Shown piece after piece: positions 31,997 to 39,525 of a DNA stretch of 64,000 bases. Positions within the stretch are counted from its first letter, which is position 1; every line of letters begins with the position of its first letter. Under the pieces are notes generated by a model, which saw nothing but the letters and a program-made list of their open reading frames with translations, was not told the DNA's origin and did no database searches. The stretch lies in contig UQDP01000008.1 in assembly GCA_900539845.1 (NCBI GenBank), positions 32,073 to 96,072 on the forward strand, in the 5' to 3' direction. The DNA is from an uncultured Oscillospiraceae bacterium (GTDB lineage Bacteria; Bacillota; Clostridia; Oscillospirales; Acutalibacteraceae). A program made the translations under genes and the position numbers.

Positions 31997-33159
31997 TGTA
32001 TACTATCAAAACATTAAATAAGATATCTCAGGTTGGTCTTTCCAAATTTGATAAGGCAAAATATGTCTGCGGTGATGATGTTGAAAACCCGGACGCGATT
32101 ATGGTGCGTTCAGCTGCTATGCATGATATGGAAATGCCCGAATCTCTGCTCGCTATCGCAAGAGCGGGTGCGGGTGTGAATAATATCCCGATCGAAAAAT
32201 GCACGGCGGCAGGTATCGCGGTTTTCAACACGCCGGGAGCAAACGCCAATGCGGTCAAAGAGCTTGTGATCTGCGCCTTGCTGCTTGCAAGCCGTAAAAT
32301 TACGAAGGCGATCGAATGGTGCAAAACGCTCAAGGATGATGAAAATGTAAGCAAAAGCGTTGAAAAAGGCAAGTCGGCTTTTGCCGGTCCCGAGATCAAG
32401 GGTAAAACACTTGCGGTTATCGGTTTGGGCGCGATCGGCAGACTTGTTGCAAACGCTGCCGTTGATCTGGGAATGACGGTCATAGGCTATGATCCGTTTC
32501 TTACTGAAGACGCGGCAGAGGCGCTCAAGAGGGAAGTTACTGTTATAAACAATCTCGATGAGATCTTCCCGCAGGCGGATTATATCACTGTGCATGTTCC
32601 GCTGACGCCGGACACCAAAGAGATGATCTGCGCTGCCAATATAGAGAAAATGAAAGATACTGTCCGCATTATAAATCTTGCCAGAGGTGATCTGGCGAAT
32701 TCCGCTGATATCGTTTCTGCTCTTGAAGACGGCAGAATGGCTGCTTATGTTACGGATTTCCCGTCAGCCGATCTGATCGGCGTGGACGGCGTTATCCCGC
32801 TTCCGCATCTCGGCGCTTCCACCCCCGAAAGCGAAGAAAACTGCGCTTCGATGGGCGCTCTGGAGCTTATAGATTATCTTGAAAACGGCAATATCAGAAA
32901 TTCCGTAAATCTTCCGGCGGCTTCAATAGAAAAGAGCGGTGTTGCAAGAATCACGGTCATTCACAAGAATCAGCCGAATATGATCGCAACCATTACCGAT
33001 ACGATCAGCAGAGACGGCATAAATATTGCCAATTTCGTTGATAAGAATCGCGGAGAAGTTGCATATAGTATTATCGATGTGGATTCCGAGGTCTCACAGG
33101 CTGCTGTTGAGGATATTAAAAAGATAGACGGCGTAACAAGAGTAAGAGTCATTAAATAG
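31996..33159 (+). CDS. serA: D-3-phosphoglycerate dehydrogenase
   Basis: A 387-residue NAD-dependent dehydrogenase, first step of serine synthesis. The nucleotide-binding loop is VIGLGAIGRLVANAA; the catalytic segment has ARAGAGVNNIP, NLARGDLANS and the general-base His in PLPHLGAST. The C-terminal ACT domain (ARITVIHKNQPNMIATI) allows serine feedback. A SerB gene is not in the window. Downstream, the original terminator is interrupted by repeat element copy 1. Confidence 0.96.
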   Translation: MYTIKTLNKISQVGLSKFDKAKYVCGDDVENPDAIMVRSAAMHDMEMPESLLAIARAGAGVNNIPIEKCTAAGIAVFNTPGANANAVKELVICALLLASRKITKAIEWCKTLKDDENVSKSVEKGKSAFAGPEIKGKTLAVIGLGAIGRLVANAAVDLGMTVIGYDPFLTEDAAEALKREVTVINNLDEIFPQADYITVHVPLTPDTKEMICAANIEKMKDTVRIINLARGDLANSADIVSALEDGRMAAYVTDFPSADLIGVDGVIPLPHLGASTPESEENCASMGALELIDYLENGNIRNSVNLPAASIEKSGVARITVIHKNQPNMIATITDTISRDGINIANFVDKNRGEVAYSIIDVDSEVSQAAVEDIKKIDGVTRVRVIK

Positions 33160-33182
33160 TTTAATAGGACAGAATCCTATGA

Positions 33183-33206
33183 GGCAGGAAAGTATTTTCC
33201 TGCCGT
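33183..33206 (+). terminator. left copy of the duplicated serA terminator hairpin
   Basis: Stem GGCAGGAAA (33183-33191) with TTTCCTGCC (33196-33204), loop GTAT. It is followed by GT and then at once by repeat element copy 1, so it has lost its T-tract. The identical 24-bp sequence recurs at 33494-33517. Confidence 0.85.
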
Positions 33207-33493
33207 CAGGCTGTCGATAAAGTCGGCTGAACCGCGCAAAAAACAAATTTGTTTAAAGAATAATGAATTGTAGGGAACGATGCCCACATCGCTCCGTTTT
33301 GAATTTTACAAAGTAATAAACCCGCTCAAGTACTCAACTTGAGCGGGTTTGTGCTTTCCGCCTTTGTCAATTCTAACGTACTTTTGTACGCCTACGAATT
33401 GCCAAATGCGAAATTCAGCTCGATTTCTCGAAACCTTTTCAGCGTGTAGGGATACGTACTTTTCTAAACTTTTAACTTTTTCTACACGCTGGC
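33207..33493 (+). repeat. dispersed terminator-associated repeat, copy 1 (complete)
   Basis: About 287 bp, non-coding, starting CAGGCTGTCGATAAAG and ending CTACACGCTGGC. It aligns over its length with 55163-55450 and its first part with 63948-64000. Internal stems: ACCCGCTCAAGT/ACTTGAGCGGGT (33319-33346 region), TTTG, CAATTC and CGTAC nested against GTACG, GAATTG and CAAA (33364-33406), and CAGCGTGTAG (33440-33449) with CTACACGCTG (33482-33491). It is bracketed by a 24-bp duplication of the serA terminator hairpin. The part from 33351 onward is nearly identical between copies; the middle is diverged. Confidence 0.9.
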
Positions 33494-33525
33494 GGCAGGA
33501 AAGTATTTTCCTGCCGTATTTTTTC
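33494..33525 (+). terminator. right copy of the duplicated serA terminator hairpin
   Basis: Identical to 33183-33206 over 24 bp but followed by ATTTTTTC, the true T-tract. The left and right copies together rebuild one ordinary terminator once the element is removed. Confidence 0.85.
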
Positions 33526-33554
33526 TTGACAAAATAAGACTGCTCTGTTATAAT
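33526..33554 (+). promoter_or_regulatory. promoter of the DRE-TIM aldolase gene
   Basis: TTGACA (33526-33531), 17-bp spacer, TATAAT (33549-33554), directly after the right hairpin of repeat copy 1. Confidence 0.82.
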
Positions 33555-33565
33555 ACGACTAATCT

Positions 33566-33597
33566 GCTTTAAAGCACAAAAACTTTAAAGCGCAAAA
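33566..33597 (+). repeat. tandem 16-bp repeat in the aldolase leader
   Basis: Two adjoining units, GCTTTAAAGCACAAAA (33566-33581) and ACTTTAAAGCGCAAAA (33582-33597), differing at two positions. Each holds the palindrome CTTTAAAG. They lie just after the predicted transcription start, a good place for a roadblock operator. Confidence 0.75.
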
Positions 33598-33621
33598 GCA
33601 AAAGGAAAGAGAGGAAGAAGT

Positions 33622-34599
33622 ATGGCTCCCAGAAAGGGAAATATGATGACTGTCAGGAACGATCTGAAAGTTCTTGACGCAACGATCAGAGACGGAGGTC
33701 TTTGCAATAACTTTGAATTTTCGGATGAGTTTGTAACAGAGCTTTATAAAACCAATATCAAAAGCGGCGTTGATTATATGGAATTCGGCTACAGGGCGTC
33801 TAAAAAGCTTTTTGACCCGTCTGAATTCGGAAAGTGGAAATTCTGTGACGAAGCCGATATAAGAAAGATCGTGGGCGACAATATTTCCGATATGAAGATA
33901 TCGGTCATGGCTGATGTCGGCAGATGCGATTTTAAAGAGGATTTCGTCAAGAAAAGCGAATCCGTGATAGATATGGTGCGCGTTGCCTGCTATATCCATC
34001 AGATTCCTGCCGCCGTTGAGATGGTGGAATATTTTCATGAGCTCGGCTATGAAACAAGCTGTAATATTATGGCTGTGAGTCAGGCAAAAACAGAGGAGAT
34101 AGAGGAGGCGCTTGAGATGCTCGGAAATTCAAGCGTTGATGTGATCTATCTTGTGGATTCATACGGCTCGCTTTATCCCGAAACAGCGGAAGAGCTTGCC
34201 AAGAAGTATCTTGAAGCCGGCGAGAAATACGGCAAATCCATAGGCTTTCATGCCCATAATAATCAAAATCTTGCCTTTGCAAACACGATAGAGACCATGT
34301 CTTACGGCGTGTCGTATCTTGACGCAACGGCTATGGGTATGGGCAGAGGCGCCGGTAACTGCGCGATGGAGCTGCTGCTCGGATTTCTTAAAAATCCCAA
34401 ATATAATCTTTATGCGCTGCTTACTTTTATTGAAAAATATATGGTTCCTCTCAAAAAGAGCGGAGTAAACTGGGGATATGATATCCAGTATATGCTCACG
34501 GGGCAGCTTAACCGCCACCCCAGAGCGGCAATGGCGTTTACGGAGGAGAATCGCGGCGATTACTGTGAATTTTATAAATCTCTTCTCGAAAATTTCTGA
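33622..34599 (+). CDS. DRE-TIM metallolyase (HMGL/aldolase-like)
   Basis: A 325-residue TIM-barrel enzyme of the HMG-CoA lyase/4-hydroxy-2-oxovalerate aldolase group. The metal-binding entry is VLDATIRDGGLCNNF, with IRDG in place of the usual TLRDG, and IGFHAHNNQNLAFAN gives the second metal site. It is shorter than isopropylmalate or homocitrate synthase and lacks their C-terminal domain, so it is more likely an aldolase or lyase with an unknown substrate. It has a strong promoter, lies between serA and DAHP synthase, but a terminator separates it from the latter. Confidence 0.82.
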   Translation: MAPRKGNMMTVRNDLKVLDATIRDGGLCNNFEFSDEFVTELYKTNIKSGVDYMEFGYRASKKLFDPSEFGKWKFCDEADIRKIVGDNISDMKISVMADVGRCDFKEDFVKKSESVIDMVRVACYIHQIPAAVEMVEYFHELGYETSCNIMAVSQAKTEEIEEALEMLGNSSVDVIYLVDSYGSLYPETAEELAKKYLEAGEKYGKSIGFHAHNNQNLAFANTIETMSYGVSYLDATAMGMGRGAGNCAMELLLGFLKNPKYNLYALLTFIEKYMVPLKKSGVNWGYDIQYMLTGQLNRHPRAAMAFTEENRGDYCEFYKSLLENF

Positions 34600-34618
34600 C
34601 ATAGTTTGTATTAAAGCA

Positions 34619-34656
34619 ATCGGTCCGGCCTGTCGGTTCGGACCGTGTTTTATTTT
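34619..34656 (+). terminator. terminator after the aldolase gene
   Basis: CGGTCCG (34621-34627) pairs with CGGACCG (34639-34645), then TGTTTTATTTT. Confidence 0.85.
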
Positions 34657-34657
34657 A

Positions 34658-34686
34658 TTGACAATCATGCTTTTTGGAATTAAAAT
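34658..34686 (+). promoter_or_regulatory. promoter of DAHP synthase
   Basis: TTGACA (34658-34663), 17-bp spacer, TAAAAT (34681-34686). Confidence 0.72.
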
Positions 34687-34744
34687 ATATAAAAAAGCAG
34701 TTTTAGCTGAAAATTATAAAAAATGGTTATAATGAGGTGATGAA

Positions 34745-35803
34745 ATGCAAATCGCTGAAGACAGCTCCATGAAGAATATGCGTTTTATAAGAAAGCTGCC
34801 GATACCGAAAGAGGTAAAGGAGCTTTACCCGCTGAGCGAAAAGGGCGCTGCCGTTAAGGCGGCAAGAGATGCGGAAATCGCCAGGGTGTTGAAAGGCGAA
34901 AGCAGCAAATTTCTGCTTATTATTGGTCCCTGTTCTGCCGATAAGGAAGAAAGCGTGCTGGATTATGTAAGCCGCCTTTCCAGAATACAGGAAGAAGTAA
35001 AGGATAAAATCATAATCATTCCCCGAATTTACACCGGCAAGCCCCGCACGACCGGAGCCGGCTATAAAGGCATGATCCACCAGCCTGATCCTGACGGTGT
35101 TCCCGATATGTATGACGGTATTCTTGCTGTGCGCTCGATCCATTCCAAGTCCATCGAACAACTCGGTCTTCCGGCGGCGGATGAAATGCTTTATCCTGCG
35201 AATTACAGGTATCTTTCCGATCTGCTGTCCTACGTTGCCGTGGGAGCAAGAAGTGTTGAAAATCAGGATCACCGCCTTACGGCAAGCGGAATGGACGTGC
35301 CCTGCGGAATGAAGAACGCCACCAGCGGCGATTATTCCGTAATGCTGAATGCAATTATGGCGGCTCAAAGCGGTCACACATTTATTTACCGCGGCTGGGA
35401 AGTTGAGTCAAGCGGCAACGAGCTTGCGCACGCGATCCTGCGCGGAGGCGTTAATAAACATGGAATCAACCATCCGAATTATCATTATGAGGATCTGATC
35501 ACCCTTTACAATATGTACGCTGCGAAAGAGGAGTTTAAAAACCCGGCTGTCATCGTTGACACGAACCATTCCAACAGCGGTAAAAAATATCTTGAGCAGA
35601 TAAGGATAGCCAACGAGGTGCTTCATTCCATGCGCCACAGCGCTGATATAAAGAAATTTGTTAAAGGCTTTATGATAGAATCCTATATTGAGGATGGCAA
35701 TCAGAAGGTGGACGGAGGCGTTTACGGAAAATCGATAACCGACCCCTGCCTCGGATGGGAAAAGTCAAGGGATCTGATCTATACGATCGCAGACCAGCTT
35801 TGA
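34745..35803 (+). CDS. aroG: 3-deoxy-7-phosphoheptulonate synthase (class I DAHP synthase)
   Basis: A 352-residue enzyme joining PEP and erythrose 4-phosphate, first step of aromatic synthesis. Class I motifs are LLIIGPCSADKEE, IPRIYTGKPRTT (substrate-binding KPRT), GARSVENQDHR, the MKNATSGD motif (usually MKNGT-D) and VDTNHSNSGK for metal. It is the AroF/G/H-like length without an extra domain, so feedback control by an aromatic amino acid is likely but unreadable here. Next downstream is a TrpXYZ-like transporter, which suggests shared aromatic metabolism. RBS GAGGTG. Confidence 0.95.
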   Translation: MQIAEDSSMKNMRFIRKLPIPKEVKELYPLSEKGAAVKAARDAEIARVLKGESSKFLLIIGPCSADKEESVLDYVSRLSRIQEEVKDKIIIIPRIYTGKPRTTGAGYKGMIHQPDPDGVPDMYDGILAVRSIHSKSIEQLGLPAADEMLYPANYRYLSDLLSYVAVGARSVENQDHRLTASGMDVPCGMKNATSGDYSVMLNAIMAAQSGHTFIYRGWEVESSGNELAHAILRGGVNKHGINHPNYHYEDLITLYNMYAAKEEFKNPAVIVDTNHSNSGKKYLEQIRIANEVLHSMRHSADIKKFVKGFMIESYIEDGNQKVDGGVYGKSITDPCLGWEKSRDLIYTIADQL

Positions 35804-35858
35804 TGCAGACCTTTAATTATGCACAAAATTTTACATTGATATTTGGTATATATAACAA

Positions 35859-35900
35859 AAAGACTGTCGGACAACGGATTTTGTTTGACAGTCTTTCTTT
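35859..35900 (+). terminator. terminator after DAHP synthase
   Basis: AAAGACTGTC (35859-35868) pairs with GACAGTCTTT (35887-35896), then CTTTT. Its 3' arm also contains most of the next promoter's -35 box. Confidence 0.83.
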
Positions 35901-35913
35901 TGTGTGCTATGAT
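35885..35913 (+). promoter_or_regulatory. promoter of the TrpX-like transport operon, -35 inside a terminator
   Basis: TTGACA (35885-35890), 17-bp spacer, TATGAT (35908-35913). The -35 box overlaps the 3' arm of the DAHP synthase terminator. Confidence 0.78.
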
Positions 35914-35934
35914 TATAACATAATCACTTTATCA

Positions 35935-35960
35935 CTTAAAAGCGCCAACGCTTAAAAGCG
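35935..35960 (+). repeat. direct repeats in the TrpX-like leader
   Basis: CTTAAAAGCG at 35935-35944 and again at 35951-35960, 16 bp apart, between the promoter and the RBS AAGGAG. A candidate operator. Confidence 0.45.
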
Positions 35961-35992
35961 GCAGAGTGAATTTTATTTTAAGGAGAAAAAAT

Positions 35993-36970
35993 ATGAGAAA
36001 ATCTGTTAAAAGAATTTTGGCTCTCGGTTTGTCTGCCGTTCTTGTGGGAAGCGTTTTTGCCGGATGCACGGCACAGAACTCAAAATACACAATAGGAATT
36101 ATACAGTCACAGCAGCATTCCGCGCTGGATCAGGCAACACAGGGCTTTCAGGATGCAGTGAAAAAAGCTTTGGGCGAGGAAAACGTTGAGATCACACTGC
36201 AGAACGCCAGCGGTGATTCAGCGACCTGCGCAACGATTGCGAACCAGTTCGTTGCAGACGGTGTGGATCTTATCATGGCGAATGCGACAAATGCCCTTCA
36301 GGCTTCCATGGCGGCAACTGCCGATATCCCGATCGTTGCAACTTCCGTAACGGACTACGCAACCGCGCTTGAGATGTCAGATTGGACCGGCGTTACCGGG
36401 ATCAATGTGACGGGTACTTCGGATCTGGCTCCTCTTGACCAGCAGGCTGCGATGATTCAGGAGCTGTGCCCGGATGCGCAGACCGTAGGTATTCTCTATT
36501 GTTCTGCAGAACCGAATTCCGTTTATCAGGCAGAAGTTGTTGAGGAGAGCCTCACTTCTATGGGTCTTTCCGTAAATATATACACCTGCGCCGATTCAAA
36601 TGAGATCACATCCGTTACCACTACGGCCTGCCAGGAAGTAGACGTTATTTACATACCGACTGATAATACGATCGCGTCCGCTGCTACCGCTGTTGACCAG
36701 ATAGCTGCGCCGGCAGGCATTCCCGTTATTGCCGGTGAAGAGGGAATATGCAAGGGCTGCGGCGTCGCAACACTTTCTATCAGCTATTATGATATCGGCT
36801 ACAGAGCCGGTGAAATGGCGGTTGATATCCTTCAGAACGGAGCGGATCCTTCCCAGATGCAGATCGAAACAGCAACCGAGCTTACAAAGAAATACGTTCC
36901 GCAGCGCGCGGAAGCTCTCGGTATCAGCATTCCTGCGGATTATGAAGCAATAGTTGAAAGCGCCGAATAA
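35993..36970 (+). CDS. ABC transporter substrate-binding lipoprotein (TrpX-like)
   Basis: A 325-residue lipoprotein: signal peptide ending in the lipobox VFAGC (Cys about 23), then a periplasmic-binding-protein type I fold: KYTIGIIQSQQHSALDQATQGFQDAV, DLIMANATNALQAS, VGILYCSAEPNS, ISYYDIGYRAGEMA. This is the PF04392 family (TrpX, tryptophan/tyrosine and other small amino-acid binding). The ATG at 35993 follows AAGGAG; upstream in-frame starts lack an RBS. Its neighbours are a permease and ATPase of the same class and upstream DAHP synthase, suggesting import of an aromatic amino acid (inference). Confidence 0.9.
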   Translation: MRKSVKRILALGLSAVLVGSVFAGCTAQNSKYTIGIIQSQQHSALDQATQGFQDAVKKALGEENVEITLQNASGDSATCATIANQFVADGVDLIMANATNALQASMAATADIPIVATSVTDYATALEMSDWTGVTGINVTGTSDLAPLDQQAAMIQELCPDAQTVGILYCSAEPNSVYQAEVVEESLTSMGLSVNIYTCADSNEITSVTTTACQEVDVIYIPTDNTIASAATAVDQIAAPAGIPVIAGEEGICKGCGVATLSISYYDIGYRAGEMAVDILQNGADPSQMQIETATELTKKYVPQRAEALGISIPADYEAIVESAE

Positions 36971-36981
36971 GCCTTTTGCTA

Positions 36982-37010
36982 TTGACTAAACCGTTATATT
37001 TTGTTAACAT
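36982..37010 (+). promoter_or_regulatory. possible internal promoter before the permease
   Basis: TTGACT (36982-36987), 17-bp spacer, TAACAT (37005-37010), immediately before the hairpin at 37016-37039. Moderate match. Confidence 0.4.
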
Positions 37011-37014
37011 AATA

Positions 37015-37045
37015 GGCGGCGGGTTTAACGGCTCGCCGCTTTTAT
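37015..37045 (+). terminator. attenuator after the binding-protein gene
   Basis: GCGGCG (37016-37021) pairs with CGCCGC (37034-37039), then TTTTATC. Placed between the binding-protein and permease genes it could lower the downstream level, giving excess binding protein. Confidence 0.65.
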
Positions 37046-37072
37046 CTTGTTACAGTCGGAGGAAAATAAATT

Positions 37073-37981
37073 ATGATGTCTTTTCTATCCGCTCTTCCCG
37101 GAGCGGCAGCGCAGGGCATCATCTGGGGACTCATGGCTATAGGTGTTTATATAACATTCAGAGTCCTTGATGTTGCGGATCTTACGGTGGACGGCTCACT
37201 GGGCACGGGCGGCGCGGTCCTTGTTATGTGCGCCACAAGCGGTATGAATATTTACGTTTCGATGATAATCGCATTTCTGGCAGGTTGTCTTGCCGGTTTT
37301 GCAACGGGAATATTCCACACGGTCTTCGGCATCCCGGCGATCCTTTCGGGTATCCTGACACAGCTCGCTTTGTATTCCATCAATCTGCGGATACTTGATA
37401 ACAAGTCGAATCAGACCATAAGCGTGATGAACTACGATCTGGTCGTTTCTCTTCGCAATATCACGCAGTCCATTATCGTCGGGCTTATCATAGTTTTTGT
37501 GTTCATAGCCATACTCTACTGGTTCTTCGGCACGGAACTGGGTCATTCCATCCGCGCTACGGGCTGCAATCAGTCTATGGCGCGCGCAAACGGTATAAAT
37601 ACGAATGTCAATAAGATCATCGGTCTTGTTATTTCAAACGGCATAGTTGCTCTTTCGGGTGCGCTTCTGGCGCAGTATCAGGGCTTTGCCGATGTAAATA
37701 TGGGCCGCGGCGCGATCGTTATAGGTCTTGCTGCTGTTATTATAGGCGAAGTCGTTCTGGGCAAGCTCTTCAAAAACTTTGCACTTCGATTGCTCGCTTG
37801 TGTTTTCGGCGGAGTTATATACTATGTTGTCATCACATTTGTGCTTCGTCTCGGGCTCAACGCCAACGATCTTAAGCTGTTTTCGGCGCTCGTTGTTGCG
37901 CTGTTCCTCGGCGTTCCTTACTGGAAAAATAAAGTAGCCTCCAAGAAAGTCAAGAGAACCGGAGGTGCTGAAAATGCTTGA
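37073..37981 (+). CDS. ABC transporter permease (TrpY-like)
   Basis: A 302-residue integral membrane protein of the branched-chain/ribose permease class (PF02653), with about eight helices. Typical parts are GIIWGLMAIGVYITFRVLDVADLTVDGSLG at the start and GHSIRATGCNQSMARANGINTN in the coupling loop. RBS GGAGG lies 10 bp before the ATG. It overlaps the ATPase gene by 8 bp. Confidence 0.92.
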   Translation: MMSFLSALPGAAAQGIIWGLMAIGVYITFRVLDVADLTVDGSLGTGGAVLVMCATSGMNIYVSMIIAFLAGCLAGFATGIFHTVFGIPAILSGILTQLALYSINLRILDNKSNQTISVMNYDLVVSLRNITQSIIVGLIIVFVFIAILYWFFGTELGHSIRATGCNQSMARANGINTNVNKIIGLVISNGIVALSGALLAQYQGFADVNMGRGAIVIGLAAVIIGEVVLGKLFKNFALRLLACVFGGVIYYVVITFVLRLGLNANDLKLFSALVVALFLGVPYWKNKVASKKVKRTGGAENA

Positions 37982-38771
37982 AATCAAAGGTGTATATAAA
38001 ACGTTCAATCCTGGCACGGTCAATGAGAAGCATGCGCTCAACGGTATTGATCTTGTGCTCAATGAGGGTGATTTTGTAACCGTCATTGGCGGCAACGGCG
38101 CGGGAAAATCCACCATGCTCAATATGATCGCCGGCGTTTATCCTGTGGACTGCGGTTCCATTCTCATAGACGGACAGGATGTTACCAAACTGCCCGAATA
38201 TAAAAGGGCAAAGTTTCTCGGCAGAGTCTTTCAGGATCCGATGACGGGTACCGCAGCGGATATGCAGATCATTGAGAATCTGGCGCTTGCATCACGCCGC
38301 GGAAAGTTCAGAACGCTCGCGCCCGGAGTTTCCAAAAAGGAAAAAGAGCATTATAAAGAAATTCTGGCGTCTCTGGGGCTCGGCCTTGAAACACGGCTGA
38401 CTTCCAAGGTCGGTCTGCTTTCAGGCGGTCAGCGCCAGGCGATAACGCTTCTTATGGCAACGCTTAAAAAGCCAAAGGTGCTTTTGCTTGATGAGCATAC
38501 GGCCGCGCTGGATCCGAAAACGGCTCATAAGGTGCTTGAGCTCACAACGAAAATCGTTTCCGAAAACAATCTTACCACACTTATGATCACGCATAATATG
38601 AAAGACGCGATAGCGATCGGCAACAGGCTGATCATGATGAATGAGGGCAAGATCATATATGATGTTTCGGGTGAGGAAAAGAAAAAGCTCACCACCGCAG
38701 AGCTGCTTGAAAAATTCAAGAGCACGAGCGGCGAGGAGCTGGATAACGACAGAATGATACTTTCCGAATAA
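37974..38771 (+). CDS. ABC transporter ATPase (TrpZ-like)
   Basis: A 265-residue ATPase: Walker A GGNGAGKST, signature LSGGQRQA, Walker B VLLLDEHTAALDPK (the DEHTAALD form is typical of this transporter class) and switch TLMITHNMKDA. The ATG at 37974 is chosen because GGAGGT lies 9 bp upstream. Last gene of the three-gene operon. Confidence 0.93.
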   Translation: MLEIKGVYKTFNPGTVNEKHALNGIDLVLNEGDFVTVIGGNGAGKSTMLNMIAGVYPVDCGSILIDGQDVTKLPEYKRAKFLGRVFQDPMTGTAADMQIIENLALASRRGKFRTLAPGVSKKEKEHYKEILASLGLGLETRLTSKVGLLSGGQRQAITLLMATLKKPKVLLLDEHTAALDPKTAHKVLELTTKIVSENNLTTLMITHNMKDAIAIGNRLIMMNEGKIIYDVSGEEKKKLTTAELLEKFKSTSGEELDNDRMILSE

Positions 38772-38776
38772 ATGAT

Positions 38777-38815
38777 GAGAGACTGTTTCAGAAAAGCTGA
38801 GACAGTCTCTTTTCT
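38777..38815 (+). terminator. terminator of the TrpXYZ-like operon
   Basis: AGAGACTGT (38778-38786) pairs with ACAGTCTCT (38802-38810), inner TCAG/CTGA, then TTTCTTA. Confidence 0.82.
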
Positions 38816-38826
38816 TATATCCTATT

Positions 38827-39525
38827 TTATTTATTAAATCTGTAACCCTTTCCCCAAACGGTGTGAATAAAATCAAGAGAAGGGTCGATCTCCTTGATCT
38901 TGTCACGTATTCTGTTTACATGAACCGTTATTGTGGAGGTCTCTCCTATGGAATCGTAATTCCATATTTCATCAAACAGCTTTTCTTTGCTGTAAACGGT
39001 ATCCGGGCTTGAAGCAAGAAAGTACAGCAGATCGAATTCCTTATTGGTGAGCGCAATCTCCGTATCCCTTACAAATGCGCGGCGTGAGGCACCGTCCAGC
39101 CGCAGTCCGCCGATCTCTATAACAGCCGCCTGTGCCTGCTTGCTGCTGTGTTTTGAAGTAAGGCGTTCATATCTGTTGATATGGGCAATTACCCTTGCCA
39201 CAAGCTCGCTCGGGGAAAATGGCTTTACAATGTAATCGTCCGCGCCGTAGCCCAGCCCCTTTATTTTGTCAAGCTCCTCCTTTTTCGCGCTTACCAGCAA
39301 AATAGGAATATCTTTCTTTTCTCTAACCTTACGGCAGACCTCCAGCCCGTCTGTTCCGGGCAGCATTATGTCAAGCAGGATAAGGCTGAAATCCTCTTTC
39401 TGTGCGGCTTGCAGTCCGGCAGTTCCGTCGGAAGCGGTGGTAACGGAAAATCCGTTTGCTTCCAGATAATCCTTTTCAAGAGCGCAGATATTGCTGTCAT
39501 CTTCAATGATCAGAATCTTTTTCAT
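38827..39525 (-). CDS. OmpR-family response regulator
   Basis: A 232-residue regulator. The receiver begins KILIIEDDSN (acidic pair), has the phospho-acceptor Asp in LILLDIMLPGTDG and Lys in LLVSAKKE. The C-terminal winged helix has EIALTNKEFDLLYFLASSPDTVYSKEKLFDEIW and VTVHVNRIRDKIKE. It is translated after, and overlaps by 23 bp, the histidine kinase gene, so the two form a cognate pair. The ATG at 39525 follows AAGGAAG. Confidence 0.95.
   Translation of the reverse strand: MKKILIIEDDSNICALEKDYLEANGFSVTTASDGTAGLQAAQKEDFSLILLDIMLPGTDGLEVCRKVREKKDIPILLVSAKKEELDKIKGLGYGADDYIVKPFSPSELVARVIAHINRYERLTSKHSSKQAQAAVIEIGGLRLDGASRRAFVRDTEIALTNKEFDLLYFLASSPDTVYSKEKLFDEIWNYDSIGETSTITVHVNRIRDKIKEIDPSLDFIHTVWGKGYRFNK

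Noticed and set aside
33207..33493. Repeat as a group IIC intron, which also targets terminators
   Set aside because: Only about 287 bp, no reverse transcriptase or domain V-like end seen, and a duplicated target hairpin is not expected from retrohoming.
33207..33493. Repeat as a HEARO/IscB-type RNA or IS200/IS605-derived element
   Set aside because: I see no linked nuclease or transposase and such elements do not duplicate their target. Not excluded without a model search.
33349..33537. Open reading frame across repeat copy 1 (and its counterpart at 55307-55603) with similar translation
   Set aside because: Similarity follows from the repeat's DNA. Substitutions between copies change amino acids without preference for silent sites, the frame runs past the element into unrelated flanks, and no RBS is present.
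35904..35992. T-box leader upstream of the TrpX-like operon
   Set aside because: No specifier stem, no T-box core sequence and no antiterminator are visible in the short leader.
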